Assembly (NCBI RefSeq): GCF_014646115.1
Contig: NZ_BMMV01000002.1
Location: forward strand, 261,322-325,321
Source of the DNA: Streptomyces camponoticapitis
Lineage (GTDB): Bacteria; Actinomycetota; Actinomycetes; Streptomycetales; Streptomycetaceae
DNA length: 64,000 nucleotides
Direction: 5' to 3'
The translations under genes were made by a program, and so were the position numbers. The notes beneath the pieces are model-generated. The model saw nothing but the letters and a program-made list of their open reading frames with translations, did not search any database and was not told where the DNA came from. Below, in pieces: positions 16,418 through 25,575 of this stretch. Position 1 is the first letter of the stretch. Every line of letters begins with the position of its first letter.

Positions 16418-18523
16418 CTACCGGGGCGCGGCCGTCGCGGACGGCGCGCCCGGGGCCGGGGCATAGCCGGTCGGGCGGGCCGTGAAAGTGCCACGGCCCT
16501 GCGTACGGCTGCGCAACCGTGTCGCGTAGCCGAACAGTTCGGCCAGCGGCACCGTCGCGGTGACCACGGCCGTACCCGCCCGCGCCGTCGAGCCCGACAC
16601 CCGGCCGCGCCGGGCCGCCAGGTCGCCGAGCACTCCGCCGACGGCGTCGTCGGGGACGGTCACGGTGACCTCGACCACCGGTTCCAGCAGCACCATCGTG
16701 CCGGCCCGCAGTGCCTCACGGAGCGCGAGCCGACCGGCCGTACGGAACGCCATCTCCGACGAGTCCTTCGAATGGGTCGCCCCGTCGGTCAGGGTGACCC
16801 GCACCCCGGTCACCGGGTGACCGCCGAGCGGACCCTCGGCGAGCGCGTCCCGGCAGCCGGCCTCGACCGCCCGGACGTACTCCTGCGGCACGCGTCCGCC
16901 GACCACGGTCGACCGGAACTCGAAGCCGCCCCGGTCGTCCGAGGCCGCCGCCTCCAACGGCTCGGTGTCGAGGACGACATGCGCGAACTGACCGGCGCCG
17001 CCGTCCTGCTTGACGTGCCGGTACACCAGCCCCGACACCCCGCGCCCGACCGTCTCCCGGTACGCCACCTGCGGCCGGCCGACTCCGACGTCCAGCCCGT
17101 GGGCGCGGCGGATCTTCTCCACCGCCACCTCCAGATGCAGCTCACCCATCCCCGAAAGCACCGTCTGACCGGTCTCGGAATCGGTACGCACGCCCAGCGA
17201 GGGATCCTCCTCGACCAGTCGCGCCAGCGCCGTCACCAGCCGGTCGACGTCGGTGCGCCTGCGCGCCTCGACAGCCACGGAGACCACCGGATCGGCGACG
17301 GTCGGCGGTTCGAGGACCAGCGGAGCCGACGGCACGCACAGGGTGGCACCCGCACGGGCGGCCTTCACCCCGATCACGGCGACGATGTCCCCGGCGACAG
17401 CCCGGTCCACCTCCTCGTGACGGTCGGCCTGGACCCGCAGGATCCGGCTGATCCGCTCGGTACGCCGCGTACCCACGTCCAGCACCGCCTCTCCCTTTCC
17501 GACCGTCCCCGAATAGACCCGCAGATACGTCAGGCGGCCGGTGGAGGTCGAGTTGACCTTGAACACCAGCGCCGCGAACGGCCCCGCCGGATCGGCGGCC
17601 CGCTCCTGCTCCTCGTCGCCCACCGTGCCGCGCACCGCCGGTACGTCCAGCGGCGACGGCAGATAGGCGACGACCGCCTCAAGCAGCGGCTCGATCCCGC
17701 GGTTGCGGTACGCCGAACCGCACAGCACCACGACACCCTCGCCGGTACGGGTCAGGTCCCGCAGCGCGGCGGCCAGCGTCGGCGCGGAGAGCGTCGACTC
17801 CGCGCAGAACTCGTCCAGCGCGAGCGGATGCAGTTCCGCGACCGCCTCCTCCAGCAACCGGCGGCGCCGGAGCGCCTCCGCCACCAGGGAGTCGGGCACG
17901 GGGCCCTCCTCGTAGGAGTCGGTGCCGCCGCCGGACCAGATCCGGGCGCGCATCCGGAGCAGGTCCACCACACCGGTGAAGCCGTCCTCCGAACCGATCG
18001 GCAACTGCACCACCAGCGGCGCCGGATGGAGCCGCCGGCGGATCGACTCGACGGCCGCGTCGAGGTCGGCCCCGGCGCGGTCCAGCTTGTTGACGAACGC
18101 GATCCGGGGCACGCCGTACCGGTCAGCCTGCCGCCACACCGACTCGCTCTGCGGCTCGACCCCCGCGACCGCGTCGAACACCGCGACGGCGCCGTCGAGC
18201 ACGCGCAGCGAACGCTCCACCTCGTCGGCGAAGTCGACGTGGCCCGGCGTGTCGATGAGGTTGATCCGGTGACCGTCCCAGGAGCAGGTCACGGCCGCGG
18301 CGAAGATGGTGATGCCACGGTCGCGCTCCTGCGAGTCGAAGTCCGTGACGGTGGTGCCGTCATGGACCTCGCCACGCTTGTGGGTGGTGCCGGTGAGGTA
18401 GAGGATCCGCTCGGTGACAGTGGTCTTGCCGGCGTCCACGTGGGCGAGAATGCCCAGGTTCCGGACGGCGGTGAGCGGGTTGGTGAGCGCGCTGGTGTGT
18501 TGACGGTGCAGGTCGGTACGCAC
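16418..18523 (-). CDS. Elongation factor G paralogue (EF-G2 type)
   Basis: A 701-residue translational GTPase with full EF-G architecture. The P-loop is AHVDAGKTT, followed by the switch regions ([11 protein letters not shown] and [15 protein letters not shown]), NKLDRAG, then domains II, III, IV and V ([18 protein letters not shown]-type and [20 protein letters not shown]). It is not the housekeeping fusA, since no ribosomal-protein genes flank it and several switch residues differ. Streptomyces carry a second EF-G of this type whose role is uncertain; related proteins include ribosome-protection factors. The GTG at 18523 has a GAAAGG binding site. It is monocistronic. Confidence 0.88.
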   Translation of the reverse strand: MRTDLHRQHTSALTNPLTAVRNLGILAHVDAGKTTVTERILYLTGTTHKRGEVHDGTTVTDFDSQERDRGITIFAAAVTCSWDGHRINLIDTPGHVDFADEVERSLRVLDGAVAVFDAVAGVEPQSESVWRQADRYGVPRIAFVNKLDRAGADLDAAVESIRRRLHPAPLVVQLPIGSEDGFTGVVDLLRMRARIWSGGGTDSYEEGPVPDSLVAEALRRRRLLEEAVAELHPLALDEFCAESTLSAPTLAAALRDLTRTGEGVVVLCGSAYRNRGIEPLLEAVVAYLPSPLDVPAVRGTVGDEEQERAADPAGPFAALVFKVNSTSTGRLTYLRVYSGTVGKGEAVLDVGTRRTERISRILRVQADRHEEVDRAVAGDIVAVIGVKAARAGATLCVPSAPLVLEPPTVADPVVSVAVEARRRTDVDRLVTALARLVEEDPSLGVRTDSETGQTVLSGMGELHLEVAVEKIRRAHGLDVGVGRPQVAYRETVGRGVSGLVYRHVKQDGGAGQFAHVVLDTEPLEAAASDDRGGFEFRSTVVGGRVPQEYVRAVEAGCRDALAEGPLGGHPVTGVRVTLTDGATHSKDSSEMAFRTAGRLALREALRAGTMVLLEPVVEVTVTVPDDAVGGVLGDLAARRGRVSGSTARAGTAVVTATVPLAELFGYATRLRSRTQGRGTFTARPTGYAPAPGAPSATAAPR

Positions 18524-18672
18524 GGCCCATGGCCTTTCGGGTGATCCAGGGAGAGGGGCGACGCGATTGCCGGACGAAGCATCCCGCCGGAGCGACCCGG
18601 CGCGGCAGCTCTCCTCGGGCCCATGCCCAACGAGGTTGCCCAAACGGCGAGTTGACTGGGACTGACGGAGAA

Positions 18673-18789
18673 TCAGGCGTTCGTCACGGACATCCGGGAC
18701 CGGCCGCGCAGCCGGCGCCGGGCGCCGCGAGACACCAGGATCACCTCGTACCGTGCCGGGGGAACGACAACAGCGGTGCGGTAGCGCAC
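18673..18789 (-). CDS. Candidate 38-residue basic protein
   Basis: A short frame starts with GTG at 18789, preceded by a strong AGGGGAG binding site seven bases away. It has the high third-position GC expected of a Streptomyces gene. The peptide begins [18 protein letters not shown] and ends with a run of arginines ([12 protein letters not shown]) before MSVTNA. The basic tail could bind nucleic acid. I know no family for it. It lies between the EF-G gene and a hairpin, so it could also be chance. Confidence 0.38.
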   Translation of the reverse strand: MRYRTAVVVPPARYEVILVSRGARRRLRGRSRMSVTNA

Positions 18790-18818
18790 GGCCGGTCTCC
18801 CCTCACTGGTCACGGAGC

Positions 18819-18848
18819 GCGCGCCGCGACGAAGTGCGTGCGGCGCGC
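18819..18848. terminator. Possible hairpin upstream of the small basic gene
   Basis: A 9-bp perfect GC stem with a 12-base loop (GCGCGCCGC and GCGGCGCGC). It may act as a terminator or operator; the loop is longer than in typical terminators. Confidence 0.35.
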
Positions 18849-19001
18849 GAGTTCGTGGCGAGTGTACTGAGAGAGGTGCGGCGACCGCACCGCTTTTTTC
18901 TTCCCGTTGTCCGGCCGCCGGCTCGTCCGGCGCCGGTTCGGCCGAGGCGTCCGTCATCCGGTACGACGGCTGGCGGGGTACTTCGGGGGTAGACGCGGCG
19001 T

Positions 19002-19283
19002 ATGGCCACCACCATTCCGGAGTCCGGGACGAGCCGCTATCCGCTGACCGAGGAACAGGCCGGAATGCTGACCTGGGTGCGATGGGTGTACGCGGGCATG
19101 GCCGTCCTGGCCGCCGCGCACCTGGCCGCCGCCCTGTGGGCCGGACATCCGGGCGAGGAGACGCTGTGGACCAGCACGATCGGCGTGCTCGCGTTCCCGG
19201 TTCTCGTTGTCCTGTCGCACCGTCAGCTGCGCAGTCACCGGGCGGCGTTGGAGGAATCACGCCGACGGCGTGCGCCGAGGTGA
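19002..19283 (+). CDS. Small hypothetical membrane protein
   Basis: A 93-residue protein with two predicted transmembrane helices: VYAGMAVLAAAHLAAALWAG (about 30-49) and TSTIGVLAFPVLVVLSH (about 57-74). The C-terminus is rich in arginine (RSHRAALEESRRRRAPR) and should face the cytoplasm. No family is recognised. The upstream sequence shows only a weak binding site (GGGGGTAG), so the start is plausible but unproven. Confidence 0.55.
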   Translation: MATTIPESGTSRYPLTEEQAGMLTWVRWVYAGMAVLAAAHLAAALWAGHPGEETLWTSTIGVLAFPVLVVLSHRQLRSHRAALEESRRRRAPR

Positions 19284-19378
19284 CGGGCCTGTTCCGCCGA
19301 GCCACCCCGGGCGGCGGTTATTTCGCTTCAGTCTTCGGATCATGACGCGGTTCGGTCAATAATTTCCAGTCCTCTGTC

Positions 19379-19407
19379 TTGCCCGTGGACTGTCGGGTCC
19401 CTACGTT
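19379..19407 (+). promoter_or_regulatory. Candidate promoter of the GH99-like hydrolase gene
   Basis: TTGCCC at 19379-19384 and TACGTT at 19402-19407 are 17 bases apart, in an AT-richer stretch. The start codon at 19530 is about 120 bases downstream, giving a long leader. Confidence 0.4.
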
Positions 19408-19529
19408 GTGGGGGGGCCGCACCGTGCGCCGGGACGTGTACGGCGCCGTCGCGTACCGCGTACTCCGCATGCCGCCGCATGCCGCTCTTCCCCGCACCTC
19501 CACACGCAGAGCCGATTGCGAGGAACCCC

Positions 19530-21215
19530 GTGGCACTTTCCAGACGCACCGTCATCGCGTCCGCGATAGCCGGCGCCGGAGCGGCGGCAGGCCTGGCCGC
19601 CCAGACCGGTACCGCACAGGCGGCCGCCTCCCCACCCGGAGACGTCGTCGGCAAGATCACCGTCGGCTACCAGGGCTGGTTCGCCTGCTCGGGCGACGGC
19701 GCGCCGATCAACGGCTGGTGGCACTGGTCGCAGAACTGGGGCCAGTCGCCGTCCCCGAGCAACACCGCGATCGTGAGCTGGCCCGATGTACGCGACTACA
19801 CCCACACCTACCGGACGGCCTACCCGGCGCTCGGCAACGGGCAGCCGGCCTCGCTGTTCTCCTCGTACGACCAGCAGACCGTCGACACGCACTTCTCGTG
19901 GATGCAGCAGAACGGCATCGACACCGCGGCCCTTCAGCGGTTCAACCCCAACGGCGGCGAGGGCGCGACCCGCGACGACATGGCGGTGAAGGTACGGAGC
20001 GCCGCGGAGAGGTACGGGCGCAAGTACTACATCATGTACGACGCCACCGCCTGGACGAACATGCAGCCGGAGATGAAGGCGGACTGGCTCGCCAAGATGA
20101 AGGCGAACACCGAGTCGCCCGCCTACGCACGGCAGAACGGCAAACCGGTCGTCGGCATCTGGGGGTTCGGCTTCAACGAGCCCAACAAGACCTGGTCGGC
20201 GGCCGTCTGTCTGGACGTCGTCAACTGGTTCAAGGCGCAGGGGTGTTATGTGATGGGCGGCGTGCCCACGCACTGGCGCAGGGGCATCGAGGACTCACGG
20301 CCCGGCTACATGGACGTGTACCTCGCCTTCGACATGATCTCGCCGTGGATGGTCGGCCGGATCGGGGACATCGCGGGAGCCGACAACTTCTACGCCAACG
20401 TCAACACACCGGACCAGGCGCACTGCGACGCCAACGGGATCGACTACCAGCCGTGCGTCCTGCCCGGCGACCTCCAGTCGGGCCACCGCGCGCACGGCGA
20501 CTTCATGTGGCGGCAGTTCTACAACATGTGCCGGATCGGCGTGCAGGGCATCTACATCTCCATGTTCGACGAGTACAACGAGGGCAACCAGATCGCCAAG
20601 ACCGCCGAGACCTCCGCCCAGGTCCCGGCGGGTTCCGGCATCCGGGCGCTGGACGAGGACGGCACGGCCTGCTCGGCGGACTACTACCTCCGGCTCACCG
20701 GCGACGGGGGCCGGATGCTCAAGGGTGAACTGGCCCTGACGCCGACCCGTCCGACACCGCCGGTGGTCGGCGGGGGCGGGCCCAACCCGCCGACGGGCGA
20801 CCTCGCCCTGAGCAGGGCGGCGAGCGCGAGCAGTCAGACGCAGAGCTACGGGCCGGGCAACGCGGTCGACGGCAACGCCAACAGCTACTGGGAGAGCGCC
20901 AACAACGCCTTCCCGCAGTGGATCCAGATCGATCTCGGCTCCGCGCTTCCGGTACGACGGCTCGTGCTGTCGCTGCCGCCGAACCCCGCCTGGGGCGCCC
21001 GTACCCAGACGCTGTCCGTCCTCGGCTCGACGAACGGGACGAGCTTCACGACGCTGAGCGCGCCGGCCGCCCGGGTCTTCGACCCGGCGAGCGGGAACAC
21101 GGCGACGGTCACCCTCGCGTCGGCGGCGTCGGCCCGGTACGTACGGATACAGATCTCCGGCAACACCGGCTGGCCGGCGGGTCAGTTGTCCGGCCTGAGC
21201 GTCTACGCGCAGTAG
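19530..21215 (+). CDS. Secreted GH99/GH71-like glycoside hydrolase with a C-terminal discoidin/CBM32 domain
   Basis: A 561-residue exported carbohydrate-active protein. It opens with a Tat-like signal (LSRRTVIASAIAGAGAAAGL, then TAQA). Residues about 35-400 resemble the GH99/GH71-like barrel family (GYQGWFACSGDGAPINGWWHW, NPNGGEGATRDDMAVKV, YYIMYDATAW, QGIYISMFDEYNEGNQI). A Thr/Pro/Gly linker leads to an F5/8 type C (discoidin) domain, about 425-561, for sugar binding (SQTQSYGPGNAVDGNANSYWES, IQIDLGS). The GTG at 19530 was chosen because it has a GAGGA binding site and starts the Tat signal. Probable substrates are alpha-mannan-like or plant polysaccharides. Confidence 0.85.
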   Translation: MALSRRTVIASAIAGAGAAAGLAAQTGTAQAAASPPGDVVGKITVGYQGWFACSGDGAPINGWWHWSQNWGQSPSPSNTAIVSWPDVRDYTHTYRTAYPALGNGQPASLFSSYDQQTVDTHFSWMQQNGIDTAALQRFNPNGGEGATRDDMAVKVRSAAERYGRKYYIMYDATAWTNMQPEMKADWLAKMKANTESPAYARQNGKPVVGIWGFGFNEPNKTWSAAVCLDVVNWFKAQGCYVMGGVPTHWRRGIEDSRPGYMDVYLAFDMISPWMVGRIGDIAGADNFYANVNTPDQAHCDANGIDYQPCVLPGDLQSGHRAHGDFMWRQFYNMCRIGVQGIYISMFDEYNEGNQIAKTAETSAQVPAGSGIRALDEDGTACSADYYLRLTGDGGRMLKGELALTPTRPTPPVVGGGGPNPPTGDLALSRAASASSQTQSYGPGNAVDGNANSYWESANNAFPQWIQIDLGSALPVRRLVLSLPPNPAWGARTQTLSVLGSTNGTSFTTLSAPAARVFDPASGNTATVTLASAASARYVRIQISGNTGWPAGQLSGLSVYAQ

Positions 21216-21239
21216 CGACCTGACGAAAGGGCCGGAAAA

Positions 21240-21279
21240 GCCCTCTCCCTCCGACCGTGACCGGCCGGGGGGAGAGGGC
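21240..21279. terminator. Bidirectional terminator hairpin
   Basis: GCCCTCTCCC (from 21240) pairs with GGGAGAGGGC (to 21279), a stem of at least 10 bp with a GC-rich loop. It lies between the convergent glycoside hydrolase and the large dehydrogenase-like gene. Confidence 0.65.
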
Positions 21280-21298
21280 CTGGAGACCGTCGGGCCGA

Positions 21299-24200
21299 CT
21301 ACGCCGTGGGCTCGATCCAGATGTTGCGGTACCGCACCTTGTTGCCGTGGTCCTGGAGCCGGACGGCTCCATTGGCGGTGGTCTCCGGTGCGCCGTTACC
21401 CGTCGGACCGTCGATCGCCACGTCGTCGTGGACGAGTTCGCCGTTCCACACCACGGAGACGCGGGCGTCCTCCGTCTTCTTCCCGTCGGCGCCGAAGCGG
21501 GCGGCACGGAACGTGATCTCGTACGTCTGCCAGGTCTCCGGCGCGGTCGAGGCGTTGTGGTCCGCCGCCTTCTTGGTGTAGATCGCCGCCGCCTCGTTGT
21601 TCGCGAGCTTCTCGACACCGAACGAGTCCAGGATCTGCACCTCGTACCGCTCCTGGAGATAGACACCGCTGTTCCCGCGGTCCTGGCCGGTCACGTCCGG
21701 TGGCAGCTGCGGCACCCGGAACTCGACATGCAGCTTGAAGTCCTTGAACGCCTGCTTGGTGCGGATGTCGCCGCAGCAGACCTCCATCGCTTCCTCGTCG
21801 GCCGACGGCCAGCGGACGTCACTGCCGTCGATGTGCTGCCACTGCGACCGGTCCTTCCCGTCGAACAGCGTGATGCGGCTGTCCTTGGGATGGACGGTGA
21901 TCAGGTCGAGATTGACATGGCCGGTGTCGCCCTCGTCGTACCGGTACGCGATGGTGTTGGCACCGCGGCTCAGCGGCAGCGACTCGGTCACCGTCGACCA
22001 GCCGTCCCACTTGCCGGTGCTGGGCAGCGTCACCTGTTTCATCCTGCGGCCGTTGACGTAGACACTCACGGTCTTGTCGCCGACGAACGGGTTCGGGCCG
22101 TTGGCGTACCGCAGCCCGACGTCGTACTTGCCCGCCTTGGTCGTCGTCACGTCGAACGTGGTGGTGGCGCCCTGCGTCCCGTAGCTGTCGACGAAGCCGC
22201 CGCCCGAGTGTCCCGCGTGCTCGGTGTCGACCCGCGCGCCGCCGGTCAGCGAGGCCTCCTCCGCCTCGTACAGCGTCTTCGGTGCCTCGTCCCCCATCAG
22301 CGAGTTGAGGGTGTACCAGGCTTCGGTGCTCCACAGCGTCTCGCCGCCCTCGGCGCTGAACGGCCGCGGCGAGCGTATGTGCACCACACGGTTGGACTTG
22401 AGGCCGTCGATCGCGAGGGTGACCTTCTTGCCGTCGGCGGACACCGTGGCCGACCGGACCTTCAGCGTCTCCTCGTCGATCTTCGGACCGCCGTAGTCCG
22501 GTGTCGCGGTGTAGTACCACTGCTTGACCTCGTAGCGGTCGACCAGTTCCGCGACCGTCTCGGCCGAGAGCGGCTTGGTGTACTCCAGCTCGAAGCCGCC
22601 CGGCTTCGCCCGCATCGCCAGGATGTCGAAGGCCTCTTCGCCGTTCGGCGTCAGCTTCTGGAGGCCGTAGGAGAGTTTGCCCTCCTGGCCCCAGTTGCCG
22701 CCGGCGCCGAGACCGCCGGCGTAGATCGCGCCGTCCGGGCCCATGCTGATCCGGTTGACCCCGGCTTCGAGTCCCTGGGTCATCCGGAAGACGGCGCCCT
22801 GGTACTCGCCCTTGACCTTCTCCAGGTAGCCGCGCTGAAGGCCGCCGTAGGTGACATCACCGAAGATCATCTGCCCGGCGAACGGTCCCTCCTTCAACAG
22901 CAGAGGGGTACTGGGGGAGTTGGCGATCTCGTTCTGCGGCAGCCACAGCACGGGCTTGGTGACCGGCTTGGCGTCGAACGGCCCGGCCGGGTTGGTGTAG
23001 TGGTTGAAGAAGCGGTCCTGCTTGATGTGGACCAGCTTCGACGAGGGCAGCCAGCCGCCCTGGTTGTCGGTCACGAAGATGTCGCCCTCGGGGCCCCAGC
23101 CGATGCCGTTGGGGGTCCGCAGGCCACCGGCCACGTAACTGACCTCGCCGGTCTCCTTGTTCACCTTGATGGTGGAGCCGCGGTTCCGCGCGGGCTGCGG
23201 ATCCGTGGTCGCGCCGCCCTGGTTGATCGCGACCGACAGGTTCAGATAGAAGAAGCCGTCCTGGTAGAGCAGCCCGAACGCGAACTCGTGGAAGTTCCCG
23301 CCGAACGGCCAGGTCGCGACCTTCCGGTAGGTGTCGGTGACATCGTCGCCGTTCGTGTCCTGGAGCTCCGTCAGCTCGTCCTTCTGCGACACGTACAGGG
23401 AGCCGTCGACGTACTTGATGCCCTGCGGCTCCTTGAGGCCCTCGGCGACCTTCTTCGCCTTCACCTTCTCCGGCCCGGTGTCGCCCGTGACATCGCTGAG
23501 GAGGTAGACCTCACCCGTCTCGTTGTCCGTGCCGCCCCACGTGGTGACGGCGAGGCGTCCGTCGGGCAGCCAGTCCATGGCGGTGACCTGCGGCTCGAAC
23601 CCGCTCGGCCGGAGGTCGGTCAGGGTGTATCCGGGGTGCACCCCGTTGAGGGGCAGACCGTCGCCGGGGGAGTCCCTGACGCCCTCGCACTCCTTGCGGC
23701 CCGGCGCTGTCACACGTACGACATCGGCGTCCGTGCTGAGAACGGAGTTGGGTACGACGGCGAAGCCGGACGCGCCCGGCGGCTGCCAGGCGAGGGTGAC
23801 GTTCTGACCGCCGGTGCGGTCGAAGTGCTCGATGCGCAGGGAGTGGTAACCGGCCGTCAGCGTGACCGTGCCGTCCTTCGGTTCGGCGCCGTGCAGACCG
23901 TCGTGGTCGATGACGACCTGGTCGTCGATCAGCAGCCGCGAGCCGTCGTCGCTGGTCAGCCGGAAGGCGTACGAACCGTTCTGCGGGACGTCGATGTTGC
24001 CGATGGCCTGCGACACGAAGTTGTCGCCGATCCCGCCGAAGTCATCGGTGGACGACCAGTCGATCGTGGGCATCAACTTGTCCACGTTCGGGGTCTGTCC
24101 GGGTTTCAGAACGCAGATCTTGTCCAGCGGCACCTGCACGTCGAACACGCGCAGGGTGACCCCCGGTTCCTGCGGCGGCACTTCACGGGTGACGGGATCG

Positions 24201-24316
24201 GCCGCGACGGGGTCGGCGGCGGTGGCCGGCGTTGTCATGAGGCCGGTGGCGAGGAACGAGACGGCGAGCAGACTGAGCAGACATCTGCGCAGGCGGCGGC
24301 CCGGTCTTTGATCCAT
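21299..24316 (-). CDS. Large secreted PA14/propeller/CBM6/DUF1080 protein
   Basis: A 1005-residue exported multidomain protein. A signal peptide covers about 1-34 (CLLSLLAVSFLATGLMTTPATA). Residues about 45-180 look like a PA14 carbohydrate-binding domain (SYAFRLTSDDGSRLLIDDQ). About 195-640 form a beta-propeller of the glucose/sorbosone-dehydrogenase type (AMDWLPDGRLAVTTWGG, GIGWGPEGDIFVTDNQGGW, SMGPDGAIYAGGLG). About 680-800 are CBM6-like (YEAEEASLTGGA). The last 190 residues match DUF1080, the 3-keto-disaccharide hydrolase/LamG-like fold (NSGVYLQERYEVQILDSFG). The ATG at 24316 has a perfect AGGAGGA site. It probably acts on extracellular glycans. Confidence 0.88.
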   Translation of the reverse strand: MDQRPGRRLRRCLLSLLAVSFLATGLMTTPATAADPVAADPVTREVPPQEPGVTLRVFDVQVPLDKICVLKPGQTPNVDKLMPTIDWSSTDDFGGIGDNFVSQAIGNIDVPQNGSYAFRLTSDDGSRLLIDDQVVIDHDGLHGAEPKDGTVTLTAGYHSLRIEHFDRTGGQNVTLAWQPPGASGFAVVPNSVLSTDADVVRVTAPGRKECEGVRDSPGDGLPLNGVHPGYTLTDLRPSGFEPQVTAMDWLPDGRLAVTTWGGTDNETGEVYLLSDVTGDTGPEKVKAKKVAEGLKEPQGIKYVDGSLYVSQKDELTELQDTNGDDVTDTYRKVATWPFGGNFHEFAFGLLYQDGFFYLNLSVAINQGGATTDPQPARNRGSTIKVNKETGEVSYVAGGLRTPNGIGWGPEGDIFVTDNQGGWLPSSKLVHIKQDRFFNHYTNPAGPFDAKPVTKPVLWLPQNEIANSPSTPLLLKEGPFAGQMIFGDVTYGGLQRGYLEKVKGEYQGAVFRMTQGLEAGVNRISMGPDGAIYAGGLGAGGNWGQEGKLSYGLQKLTPNGEEAFDILAMRAKPGGFELEYTKPLSAETVAELVDRYEVKQWYYTATPDYGGPKIDEETLKVRSATVSADGKKVTLAIDGLKSNRVVHIRSPRPFSAEGGETLWSTEAWYTLNSLMGDEAPKTLYEAEEASLTGGARVDTEHAGHSGGGFVDSYGTQGATTTFDVTTTKAGKYDVGLRYANGPNPFVGDKTVSVYVNGRRMKQVTLPSTGKWDGWSTVTESLPLSRGANTIAYRYDEGDTGHVNLDLITVHPKDSRITLFDGKDRSQWQHIDGSDVRWPSADEEAMEVCCGDIRTKQAFKDFKLHVEFRVPQLPPDVTGQDRGNSGVYLQERYEVQILDSFGVEKLANNEAAAIYTKKAADHNASTAPETWQTYEITFRAARFGADGKKTEDARVSVVWNGELVHDDVAIDGPTGNGAPETTANGAVRLQDHGNKVRYRNIWIEPTA

Positions 24317-24643
24317 TCTTCCTCCTGGCACTTCGCGCACCGGGAGGAAAGAACACCCACGCCCCTGGGCGGAGTTCACCGCGGGCAAGCCCTTCGAACC
24401 GGATACGGAGGTCTGGCAACGGATGCGGATGCGGATTCGGACATGGCGTTCTGTCGGTTCAACGGCTCGACCGATGACCTGTCATGTACGCCGCCGGTCG
24501 ACGTCGAGCGAAAGACTAGAGACTTCTGTCGGGAGCGTCCATACTTTGTCACGCACGAGTGGAAAGTCCTCGGGAGCGGCCCGCGGGCCACCCCACCGCC
24601 CACACCCCGGCCTCCCCGCCCGGCAAGATCCAAACGACGGACC
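24317..24643. other. Upstream region of the large propeller gene
   Basis: This 327-base gap is the leader and promoter region of the minus-strand propeller gene. It includes the strong AGGAGGA binding site near 24325 and a near-palindrome AAGACTAGAGACTT around 24515 that could bind a regulator. No additional gene was found. Confidence 0.45.
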
Positions 24644-25414
24644 CTAGCTCGCCGGCCGGTGTCCCAGCCGTACCGACAGCGCCTCCGCGCCCTTCGCGGC
24701 CAGTTGGGCCAGCTCCTCCTCGCGCGTCTCGGTCCAGCGGATCATCGGGACGGAGATCGAGAGCGCGGCCACGACCTGTCCCCGCCGGTCGCGGACCGGA
24801 GCGGCCACACAGCTCACGTCCGAGTTGGACTCCCGGTGCTCCACCGCGATACCGCGCCGTCTGATGCCGGCGAGCGCCGTCCGCAGCGCGGCCGGGTCGG
24901 TGATGCTGTTGGCGGTCATGGCGGTGAGCTCCGCGCCGGTGAGCCGGGCGTCGAGCTCCGGCTCCGGGAGTGAGGCCAGCAGCATCTTGCCGACCGACGT
25001 GCAGTGCGCGGGCAGCCGGCGGCCCGCGGCGGACACCATCCGGACCGTGTGGGTGGAGTCCACCTTCGCGATGTAGATGACGTCGAGGTCTTCGAGGATC
25101 GCGACATGCACGGTCTCGTCGCAGGTCTCCGCGATGTCCGTGGCGATCTGCCGGCCTTCGGCCGCGAGGTCGAGCTGCTCCGCGTACCGGCTGCCGAGCT
25201 GATAGGCGCGTACGCCGAGGCGGTAGCGGCCGGGCTGCTCCGGGATCGCCTCCAGATACGAGCGGGCGGCGAGGGTGGTGAGCAGTTCGTGCACGGTGGT
25301 GCGCGGCAGCCCCAGCCGCCGGATGACATCGGGCGCGGAGAGCTTCCCGTCACCCTCCAGGAACAGTTCGAGAATGTCGAACGCCCGCGTCACCGCGGGG
25401 ACCAGCCGTCCCAT
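24644..25414 (-). CDS. IclR-family transcriptional regulator
   Basis: A 256-residue regulator. The N-terminal winged HTH (about 3-62) reads LVPAVTRAFDILELF followed by APDVIRRLGLPRTTVHELLTTLA. The IclR effector domain (about 75-250) contains SVGKMLLASLPEPEL, GIAVEHRESNSDVSCVAAPV and VVAALSISVPMIR. The ATG at 25414 has an AAGGTGGGG binding site. It is divergent from the dehydratase gene, and the shared gap carries two copies of a motif that recurs before the U32/ABC operon. It most likely controls this sugar-acid regulon. Confidence 0.92.
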   Translation of the reverse strand: MGRLVPAVTRAFDILELFLEGDGKLSAPDVIRRLGLPRTTVHELLTTLAARSYLEAIPEQPGRYRLGVRAYQLGSRYAEQLDLAAEGRQIATDIAETCDETVHVAILEDLDVIYIAKVDSTHTVRMVSAAGRRLPAHCTSVGKMLLASLPEPELDARLTGAELTAMTANSITDPAALRTALAGIRRRGIAVEHRESNSDVSCVAAPVRDRRGQVVAALSISVPMIRWTETREEELAQLAAKGAEALSVRLGHRPAS

Positions 25415-25431
25415 GTCCGCCCCACCCTTAG

Positions 25432-25459
25432 GTTCGATATTCCGGCCATTGATCGGAAT
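25432..25459. promoter_or_regulatory. Candidate IclR operator 1 (next to the regulator gene)
   Basis: GTTCGATATTCCG at 25432-25444 is the exact reverse complement of CGGAATATCGAAC at 27802-27814. It overlaps a second inverted repeat, ATTCCG-N9-CGGAAT (25439-25459). It lies 18-45 bases upstream of the regulator's ATG, where binding would give autoregulation. Confidence 0.65.
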
Positions 25460-25490
25460 GACGAACAAAGGCTAACGGCTGCACGCCCCA

Positions 25491-25519
25491 TTGACACCCC
25501 CCGTCCAGCTGTTTACGGT
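25491..25519 (+). promoter_or_regulatory. Promoter of the dehydratase-dehydrogenase operon
   Basis: TTGACA at 25491-25496 and TACGGT at 25514-25519 are exactly 17 bases apart. Transcription would start near 25526, just before operator 2, so a bound regulator would block it. Confidence 0.65.
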
Positions 25520-25528
25520 CACGCCAGC

Positions 25529-25556
25529 ATTTCGAACGCATGACGAAATATCGAAC
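25529..25556 (+). promoter_or_regulatory. Candidate IclR operator 2 (dehydratase promoter)
   Basis: CGAAATATCGAAC at 25544-25556 differs from the other two sites by one base. It also overlaps the inverted repeat ATTTCG-N9-CGAAAT beginning at 25529, which has the same geometry as the ATTCCG repeat in operator 1. It lies just downstream of the predicted transcription start, a repressing position. Confidence 0.65.
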
Positions 25557-25575
25557 AACCTCTAGGGGTAGCGCA

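Larger units (their letters stand above)
18524..19001. other. Gap between the EF-G paralogue and a small membrane protein
   Basis: This 478-base stretch holds the EF-G leader, one candidate small gene (18673-18789) and a 9-bp perfect inverted repeat, GCGCGCCGC (18819-18827) with GCGGCGCGC (18840-18848). No clear consensus promoter was recognised for either flanking gene. Confidence 0.5.

Noticed and set aside
14072..18523. A secondary-metabolite cluster around the SARP
   Set aside because: No PKS, NRPS, terpene, RiPP or tailoring genes lie nearby; neighbours are AbgT and EF-G.
16376..18544. A 722-codon plus-strand frame opposite the EF-G gene
   Set aside because: Shadow of the GTPase gene; it has low-complexity His/Arg/Gly-rich sequence and no start signals.
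21257..24973. A 1238-codon open frame on the plus strand
   Set aside because: It is the antisense shadow of the secreted propeller gene, rich in Arg, Val, Gly and Leu with no domains. The minus-strand gene has a signal peptide, a ribosome binding site and recognised domains.
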